The notes under the pieces: generated by a model
The model's database searches: none
What the model was told of the DNA's origin: nothing
Seen by the model: only the letters and a program-made list of their open reading frames with translations
Program-made: the position numbers and the translations under genes
Part shown: positions 59,165-64,000 of the stretch, in pieces
Layout of the letters: each line of letters starts with the position of its first letter
How positions within the stretch are numbered: the stretch's first letter is position 1
NCBI GenBank assembly: GCA_041984585.1
Contig: JBHIXX010000010.1
Location: forward strand, 1 to 64,000
Length of the DNA stretch: 64,000 nt
Direction: 5' to 3'
Source: Pseudolysinimonas_A sp041984585
Lineage (GTDB): Bacteria > Actinomycetota > Actinomycetes > Actinomycetales > Microbacteriaceae

Positions 59165-59665
59165 GTGACGCGAAACGATGACGCGAAACGTTTCGCAGCC
59201 TTCTACCGAGAGCACTACTCGCCGATCCTGAGTACCTGTGTTCGTCGATTGAACGATCGTGACGCGGCGGAGGACGCTGCCGCCGAAGTGTTCCGAGTGG
59301 CCTGGCAACGCTTTCCCGAACAGAAGGACCCTTCCCTTGCATGGCTGTACGCCGTTGCGCGCAACGTGGTCGGCAATGAGTACCGCCGACGGTCCCGCGC
59401 ACGAGCCCTGCAAGACCGCCTCGAGCAGAGGGCTGCGGAAGCACCCGCCGATGACGGCGAGGAGGTGAGAGCGGCGATGGTCACCTTGCGTCAGAGCGAC
59501 CGCGAGCTGCTCTTCATGGCCTACTGGGAGGGGCTACACGGTGATGAGATCGCGAAGGTCCTCGGGATCTCCGTCTCTTCCGCGCGGGTGAGGCTCACTC
59601 GTGCGCGCCAGGCGATGCGCCGCGCGCTCAGCAAGACGTCGGCCCGGAGCGTGGACCATGGATGA
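59165..59665 (+). CDS. ECF-type RNA polymerase sigma factor
   Basis: 166 aa. Region 2 (about 10-75): FAAFYREHYSPILSTCVRRL, AEDAAAEVFRVAWQRF, and AWLYAVARNVVGNEYRR for -10 binding. Region 4 (about 100-155): RELLFMAYWEGLHGDEIAKVL with the helix-turn-helix VSSARVRLTRAR. No region 3 and no C-terminal extension. The GTG at 59165 has GGGGGCG upstream. It overlaps the membrane protein gene by 8 nt. Most likely controls the surrounding secreted-protein array. Confidence 0.92.
   Translation: MTRNDDAKRFAAFYREHYSPILSTCVRRLNDRDAAEDAAAEVFRVAWQRFPEQKDPSLAWLYAVARNVVGNEYRRRSRARALQDRLEQRAAEAPADDGEEVRAAMVTLRQSDRELLFMAYWEGLHGDEIAKVLGISVSSARVRLTRARQAMRRALSKTSARSVDHG
59166..59196. repeat. tandem repeat and palindrome over the sigma gene start
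   Basis: TGACGCGAAACGA (59166-59178) is followed directly by TGACGCGAAACGT (59179-59191), a 12-of-13 tandem repeat. The second copy runs into the perfect palindrome GCGAAACGTTTCGC (59183-59196). They cover codons 1-11 of the sigma factor gene and could be a binding site that blocks its expression. Confidence 0.6.
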
Positions 59666-60647
59666 CCTGGAGCGGCGGATCCGTGCCGCGAACCCCCACC
59701 CGATCGATCGCGATGCGCCGCTGAGCGAGCGGGCCGAGCGCGAACTCGCCGCCTTGCTGGTCACGCCGCGCGAGACGCAGGAGTCGCGGTCGAGGCGCCT
59801 CCCCGCCTCCCGTCGGTTGACGATCGCGGCGACAACGATCGCGGCGACGCTGCTCGTGGTGCTCACCGTGGGTATCGCGAACCTGCTCGTGGTTCGTCCC
59901 GCTGCAGCATCCTCGCCACCGCTTCTCGCACCAACGCCCATCGCAGAAAGCACGGATGCCGTCCTCGGAAGGTTGACCACGATGGCACGCGCCAACCCGA
60001 CCGCCGCTCCATCCGCCGTGATCGCCGCCGAGACCTGGTCCGCAGAACTCACGCCCGGAGCGGACGAGGTCACGTTCGTGCAGCCCCGCGAGATCGTCCG
60101 CACCCGCAACGACGACCTCTCGGGGTCGGTCGTGACCCGGGCCGGCGAGGTCCGGTGGGGTGTCGTGCCCGACGGGCAGGCACCCGTGCAGCCCGGCACC
60201 GTGCTCGAAGAGAACGACTTCGGCACCGGCGAATACCCGATGCTGTTTCCCTCACCCCCGCCCGACGACGCGGACGAGCTTCAGGGCTATCTTGAGCAGA
60301 CCGTCGGGATCACCCAGGCGTCCACGACGGGCGACATCTTCCGCGCCACCGTCGACCTGCGCAACGAATGGTCTCTCGACGGCGGCCAGACCGCCGCGCT
60401 TTTGGAGCTCATCGCCACCCGCGATGACGTGATCGTCCTCGGAACCGTCACCGACCGTCTCGGCCGGACGGGGATCGCGCTCGCGACCGACACCCGATTC
60501 GACGGCGCCTTCCGCGACATCCTCATCTTCGACCCCGAGACCGCGACCCTCCTGGCCGCCGAAGACGTGTACCTCGGCGGCATCGACGACATCCAGCTCG
60601 AAGCACCCGCCGTACTGAACTACACCGCGTGGAAGGACACACCATGA
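59658..60647 (+). CDS. CU044_5270-type membrane protein, probable anti-sigma factor
   Basis: 329 aa. A short cytosolic N-terminal part (~1-48, DDLERRIRAANP) without the zinc HxxxCxxC motif, one membrane helix (~52-75) and a large outer domain (WSLDGGQTAALLELIAT; GRTGIALATD near the end) as in CU044_5270 family proteins, which regularly follow ECF sigma genes in actinobacteria. The outer domain could sense a ligand and free the sigma factor. The ATG lies within the sigma gene (8-nt overlap), and its stop overlaps the next start (ATGA). Confidence 0.82.
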   Translation: MDDLERRIRAANPHPIDRDAPLSERAERELAALLVTPRETQESRSRRLPASRRLTIAATTIAATLLVVLTVGIANLLVVRPAAASSPPLLAPTPIAESTDAVLGRLTTMARANPTAAPSAVIAAETWSAELTPGADEVTFVQPREIVRTRNDDLSGSVVTRAGEVRWGVVPDGQAPVQPGTVLEENDFGTGEYPMLFPSPPPDDADELQGYLEQTVGITQASTTGDIFRATVDLRNEWSLDGGQTAALLELIATRDDVIVLGTVTDRLGRTGIALATDTRFDGAFRDILIFDPETATLLAAEDVYLGGIDDIQLEAPAVLNYTAWKDTP

Positions 60648-61138
60648 ACACACGCTTCAAAGCCGCAATCGCCGCGATCGCAATCGCCGCGATCGCACTG
60701 CTGGGACTCGGCGCCAACCCCGCGCTCGCGAACACCGCCGACGACCTCGAGTCGCGAACCGCCGCGATCCTCGCCGCCCACCCGGGAGGCAAGGAGGTCG
60801 CCCCCGGGGTCATCTCCTGGGACGACGGAGCCGTCACCCTCACCCTCGAGGGAGCACCCGTCTCGCCACGGTCCGTCGCGAGCTGCGCCACCGGCAAGTA
60901 CTGCGCCTGGAGCAACACCTCCTACACCGGCACCAAACTCACCTTCACCGCCTGCTCCTCCGGCGGCTCCTCCAGCAGCCTCGCCCTCCTCGGCGGCCAC
61001 GCCCGATCGACCGCCAACGCCCGAACCTCCGGGCACGTCGACGCCCGCGTCGGCAGCACCACGATCTACACCATGGCCGCAGGCACCGGAAACCCCTCCA
61101 ACGGCGTCACGCTCACGGCACTCGTCTGCTACACGTGA
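60644..61138 (+). CDS. secreted protein resembling peptidase inhibitor family I36
   Basis: 164 aa. A signal peptide with the odd repeat AIAAIAIAAIA (from a duplicated 15-nt unit, GCAATCGCCGCGATC) ends near ALA. The prodomain-like part (~30-85) is acidic. The C-terminal domain (~88-164) has the beta/gamma-crystallin-like start CATGKYCAWSNTSYTGTKL, a third Cys (FTACSSG) and a last one in LVCYT, as in SMPI-type metalloprotease inhibitors of actinomycetes. It is directly coupled to the sigma operon, so it is probably produced with the regulators. Confidence 0.75.
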   Translation: MNTRFKAAIAAIAIAAIALLGLGANPALANTADDLESRTAAILAAHPGGKEVAPGVISWDDGAVTLTLEGAPVSPRSVASCATGKYCAWSNTSYTGTKLTFTACSSGGSSSSLALLGGHARSTANARTSGHVDARVGSTTIYTMAAGTGNPSNGVTLTALVCYT

Positions 61139-61185
61139 GACCCCGCCGTCGCGATCACACACCCATCCCATCGAGGAGAACAACA

Positions 61186-61626
61186 GTGATTCGGGAACAC
61201 CGAGGAGCGCTGCACAGCGCAGCACTCGCCGCGGGGCTCCTCGTGACGAGCTTGCTCGCGTCGTGCGGAACGACCACCGCCCCCGAACCCGCGCCCACAG
61301 CCGCCCCGAAGCCCGCCGAGGACGTCTGCTGGGAGATCGTCGACGTCGGCACGCTGGTGCTCAACATGCAGGCCGGACGGGATGCCGATCGGATCGGGGA
61401 CCTGGACTTCCGCGGCGCGATGCAACTCGCCAGCAGGATGGTGAGCCGGCTGGAACCCTCGGACGATCCCGACCTCGATGTGGCAATGGATGCGCTGAAG
61501 GCTGCCGCTGGCGAGGCCGGAGTCGACCCCTACTCGTCAGAGTGGACGACCGCATTCAACGCAGCCAGGGAAAGCTGCGGGTCGATTCTCGGCGAGTTCG
61601 GCACCTACGGGTGGGTCGGCGGGTGA
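61186..61626 (+). CDS. small lipoprotein at the end of the sigma operon
   Basis: 146 aa. Signal peptide with lipobox LLASC (Cys27), a Thr/Pro/Ala linker, then a helical domain with two Cys (EDVCWEIV and ESCGSIL) that may be linked. No family was recognised. GAGGAG is placed 7 nt before the GTG. It is the last gene before recQ, 48 nt after the I36-like stop. Confidence 0.72.
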   Translation: MIREHRGALHSAALAAGLLVTSLLASCGTTTAPEPAPTAAPKPAEDVCWEIVDVGTLVLNMQAGRDADRIGDLDFRGAMQLASRMVSRLEPSDDPDLDVAMDALKAAAGEAGVDPYSSEWTTAFNAARESCGSILGEFGTYGWVGG

Positions 61627-61691
61627 GCGGCACTCCCTAGTCACCTCCACACCGCCGTGCCGCGTCGGGTCGCCTGCGTAGGGTGGGCGGC

Positions 61692-63494
61692 ATGACGAAC
61701 CCGGCCGACGTGCTGCACCGGGTGTTCGGCTACCGAGACTTCCGCGGCGACCAGGCGAGCATCGTCGACCACGTGACCTCCGGCGGCGACGCGCTGGTGC
61801 TCATGCCGACGGGCGGGGGCAAGTCGCTCTGCTACCAGATCCCGGCGCTGGTGCGGCAGGGGACGGGCGTCGTCATCTCCCCGCTGATCGCGCTCATGCA
61901 GGACCAGGTCGACGCGCTGGCGACCCTCGGCGTGCGGGCCGCGTTCCTCAACTCGACGCAGGACGCGGCATCCCGCCACGAGGTGGAGTCGGCGTTCGCG
62001 GCGGGGGAGCTCGACCTGCTCTATCTGGCGCCCGAGCGGCTCGCCTCGCCGCACGCCCTGGCGCTGCTCGACCGCGCCCCGATCGCCCTGTTCGCCATCG
62101 ACGAGGCGCACTGCGTGTCGCAGTGGGGGCACGACTTCCGCCCCGACTACCTGCGGCTCTCGACCCTGCACGAGCGCTGGCCCGACGTGCCGCGCATCGC
62201 GCTGACGGCGACCGCGACCGAGGCGACCCGGCGCGAGATCGTCGAGCGGCTCGAGCTGGGCTCCGCGCGGCAGTTCGTGTCGTCGTTCGACCGGCCGAAC
62301 ATCCAGTACCGCATCGAGCCGAAGGCGCAGGCGTTCGGCCAGCTGCTCTCCCTCATCCGCTCGGAGCACCCGGGTGAGGCGGGCATCGTCTACTGCCTGT
62401 CGCGGGCGTCGGTCGAGAAGACGGCGCAGGCCCTCGTCGACGAGGGGATCACGGCGCTGCCGTACCACGCGGGTCTCGACGCGGCCACGCGCGCGCGGCA
62501 CCAGTCGCGGTTCCTGCGCGAGGACGGCGTGGTGATGGTCGCGACGATCGCGTTCGGCATGGGCATCGACAAGCCGGATGTGCGCTTCGTCGCCCACCTC
62601 GACCTGCCGAAGAGCGTCGAGGGCTACTACCAGGAGACCGGCCGCGCCGGCCGCGACGGGATGCCCTCGACCGCCTGGCTCGCCTACGGCCTGCAGGACG
62701 TCGTGCAGCAGCGTCGGATGATCGACGAGGGCGAGGGGGATGCCGCCCACAAGCGCCGCCAGTCGCAGCACCTCGACGCCATGCTCGCGCTGTGCGAAAC
62801 GGTGGAGTGCCGCCGCGTGCAGCTGCTCGCGTACTTCGGTCAGCGGTCCGAGGCGTGCGGCAACTGCGACACCTGCCTGAACCCGCCGGAGTCGTGGGAC
62901 GGCACGGTCCCCGCGCAGAAGCTGCTGTCGACGGTCGTGCGGCTGCGGCGCGAGCGCAACCAGCGCTTCGGCGCCGGGCAGCTCATCGACATCCTGCTCG
63001 GCAAGCAGACCGACCGGGTGCGCCAGCACCGGCACGACGAGCTGAGCACCTTCGGCATCGGCACCGAGCTCGGCGAGCAGGAGTGGCGGGGCGTCGTGCG
63101 GCAGCTGCTCGCCCAGGGTCTGCTCGCGGTGAGCGGCGACGGCTACGGCACGCTCGGCATCACCGACGCGTCGGGCGCCGTGCTGCAGGGCGAGCGCACC
63201 GTGAAGCTGCGGCGCGAGCCGGAGCGCACGGCGCGCACCAAGAAGCGCTCGGTCGCCGCGGAACTGCCGGATGACGCCCGCGATCTGTTCGAGAGGCTGC
63301 GCGAGTGGCGCGCCGGCGTCGCCCGCGAACAGGGCGTTCCCGCCTACGTCGTCTTCGGGGATGCGACCCTGCGCGGCATCGCCGTCACCCGACCCGCATC
63401 CCGCGACGAACTCGCGACGATCAGCGGGGTCGGCGAGAAGAAACTGGAGAGCTACGGGGACGGCGTTCTCGCGCTCGTCAACCCGTCGGAGTGA
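61692..63494 (+). CDS. recQ: RecQ-family ATP-dependent DNA helicase
   Basis: 600 aa, full length. Helicase motifs: FRGDQASIVDHV (motif 0), MPTGGGKSLCYQ (I), DEAHCVSQWGHDFRPDY (II plus the aromatic loop), TATAT (III), GIDKPDVRFVAH (V) and QETGRAGRDG (VI). Zinc-binding Cys (VEC, then CGNCDTC) and a winged-helix domain follow, then a C-terminal HRDC-like domain. Unwinds recombination and replication intermediates. TAGGGT (61679-61684) lies 7 nt before the ATG. G+C returns to the normal high level here. Confidence 0.95.
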   Translation: MTNPADVLHRVFGYRDFRGDQASIVDHVTSGGDALVLMPTGGGKSLCYQIPALVRQGTGVVISPLIALMQDQVDALATLGVRAAFLNSTQDAASRHEVESAFAAGELDLLYLAPERLASPHALALLDRAPIALFAIDEAHCVSQWGHDFRPDYLRLSTLHERWPDVPRIALTATATEATRREIVERLELGSARQFVSSFDRPNIQYRIEPKAQAFGQLLSLIRSEHPGEAGIVYCLSRASVEKTAQALVDEGITALPYHAGLDAATRARHQSRFLREDGVVMVATIAFGMGIDKPDVRFVAHLDLPKSVEGYYQETGRAGRDGMPSTAWLAYGLQDVVQQRRMIDEGEGDAAHKRRQSQHLDAMLALCETVECRRVQLLAYFGQRSEACGNCDTCLNPPESWDGTVPAQKLLSTVVRLRRERNQRFGAGQLIDILLGKQTDRVRQHRHDELSTFGIGTELGEQEWRGVVRQLLAQGLLAVSGDGYGTLGITDASGAVLQGERTVKLRREPERTARTKKRSVAAELPDDARDLFERLREWRAGVAREQGVPAYVVFGDATLRGIAVTRPASRDELATISGVGEKKLESYGDGVLALVNPSE

Positions 63495-63522
63495 GGCGCA
63501 TCGGGGCGCTACGGTGAGCGAC

Positions 63523-64000
63523 ATGACCGACGCCCCCTCCCGCTCCGCCGGCGACATCGCCGCGGGCGTGGCGCTCATCGCGATCCCGTGGATCACGACA
63601 CTGCTCAAGTTCGTGGCGGCGGGGTGGTTCCTGCTGTTCTACGCGATGGGCCTGGCCCTGTTCGTGCCGCTGTACGTGCTGGTCATCGTGATCGCGATCA
63701 CCGGCTTCCTGCGGCGGCGTGCCGCGTTCGCGTTCGCCGGCGCCGGTCGGGTGCGCGCCTGGATCGCGGCGTGGTTGCATCCGCTCGCCTTCCTCGCCGC
63801 GACGGCGGTGCTGGTCGACGGCGGCGACGACGGGTCGTGGACCTCCCCGATCGCGGTGATCCTCGGTCTGCCGACCAACTCCGACTTCGCGAACGCGGCC
63901 AACGTCGCCTTCGCCCCGCTCTGCGTGGTGTCGGCGGCCGCTCTGGTCTGGCTCGTGGTGGAGTGGATCATCGCGCTGCGGGCGCGGTCCCGCGCCGCGG
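63523..64000 (+). CDS. membrane protein, C terminus beyond the window
   Basis: The visible 159 residues include four hydrophobic segments (~14-36, 38-62, 80-98 and ~127-150) and a short polar loop with DGGDDGSWTSP. No family recognised. TACGGT (63510-63515) ends 7 nt before the ATG; a GTG at 63514 is an in-frame alternative. Confidence 0.65.
   Translation, partial: MTDAPSRSAGDIAAGVALIAIPWITTLLKFVAAGWFLLFYAMGLALFVPLYVLVIVIAITGFLRRRAAFAFAGAGRVRAWIAAWLHPLAFLAATAVLVDGGDDGSWTSPIAVILGLPTNSDFANAANVAFAPLCVVSAAALVWLVVEWIIALRARSRAA

Noticed and set aside
51627..61640. Prophage or integrative element
   Set aside because: No phage structural, integrase, relaxase or transposase genes and no flanking direct repeats were recognised.
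1..64000. tRNA, rRNA or other structural RNA genes
   Set aside because: No TPsiC-arm or rRNA signature sequences were spotted by eye; a covariance-model scan could not be run.

Overview
The window comes from a high-G+C Gram-positive actinobacterium, most likely a member of the Microbacteriaceae. The signs are G+C near 70 % in most genes, GTG starts, ATGA/GTGA gene junctions, and actinobacterial families such as DUF3073, Septum_form, the sterol-carrier-like protein beside purine genes, HtaA and CU044_5270. No rRNA, tRNA, CRISPR array, integrase or transposase was seen.

Positions 1-51.6 kb are ordinary chromosome with a purine theme. Scattered among other genes are purU (5.3 kb), purA (9.2), purL (15.5), purQ-purS (23.5), purC-purD (28.2), purF (32.0) and purM (34.3), so steps 1-5, SAICAR synthesis and the first AMP-forming step are all present. 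pyrE and xthA lie head to head at 3.3 kb. Between them are a two-component system (0-1.4 kb), an orphan DNA methyltransferase beside a TrmH-type RNA methyltransferase (7-8.7 kb), chorismate mutase, two acyltransferases, an ABC exporter with MscS, a lone HtaA haem-binding protein, two fluoride channel subunits, a PadR/DUF4097 operon, a RelE-type toxin-antitoxin pair, a TipA-like MerR regulator, a MocR/YczE divergent pair, an AcrB-like RND exporter and a DEAD-box helicase with a long Arg/Asp tail. Many genes in this part have a TANNNT hexamer 6-8 nt before the start codon, which points to leaderless mRNAs.

Positions 51.6-61.6 kb differ: lower G+C (34 of 60 bases at 54181-54240 against 42 of 60 at 62101-62160), Shine-Dalgarno-led starts and almost no recognised families. 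On the minus strand, small genes run head to tail from 58.7 to 51.8 kb. They encode four secreted paralogues (C-terminal disulphide-type pair C-x15-17-C, then 4-5 residues) and four or five membrane-bound or lipoprotein partners that share another domain (aromatic-W/F-x-A, C-x11-18-C). A three-gene cassette, secreted-partner-secreted, appears twice with identical junctions (9-nt gap, then 4-nt overlap). Diverging from it is a plus-strand operon: an ECF sigma factor, a CU044_5270-type membrane protein, an I36-inhibitor-like secreted protein and a lipoprotein. The 481-bp region between them carries inverted and direct repeats. I regard this as the best candidate for an undescribed envelope or secreted system controlled by its own sigma factor. 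Its function cannot be read from the sequence.

The window ends with a RecQ-family helicase (61.7-63.5 kb) and the start of a membrane protein gene.
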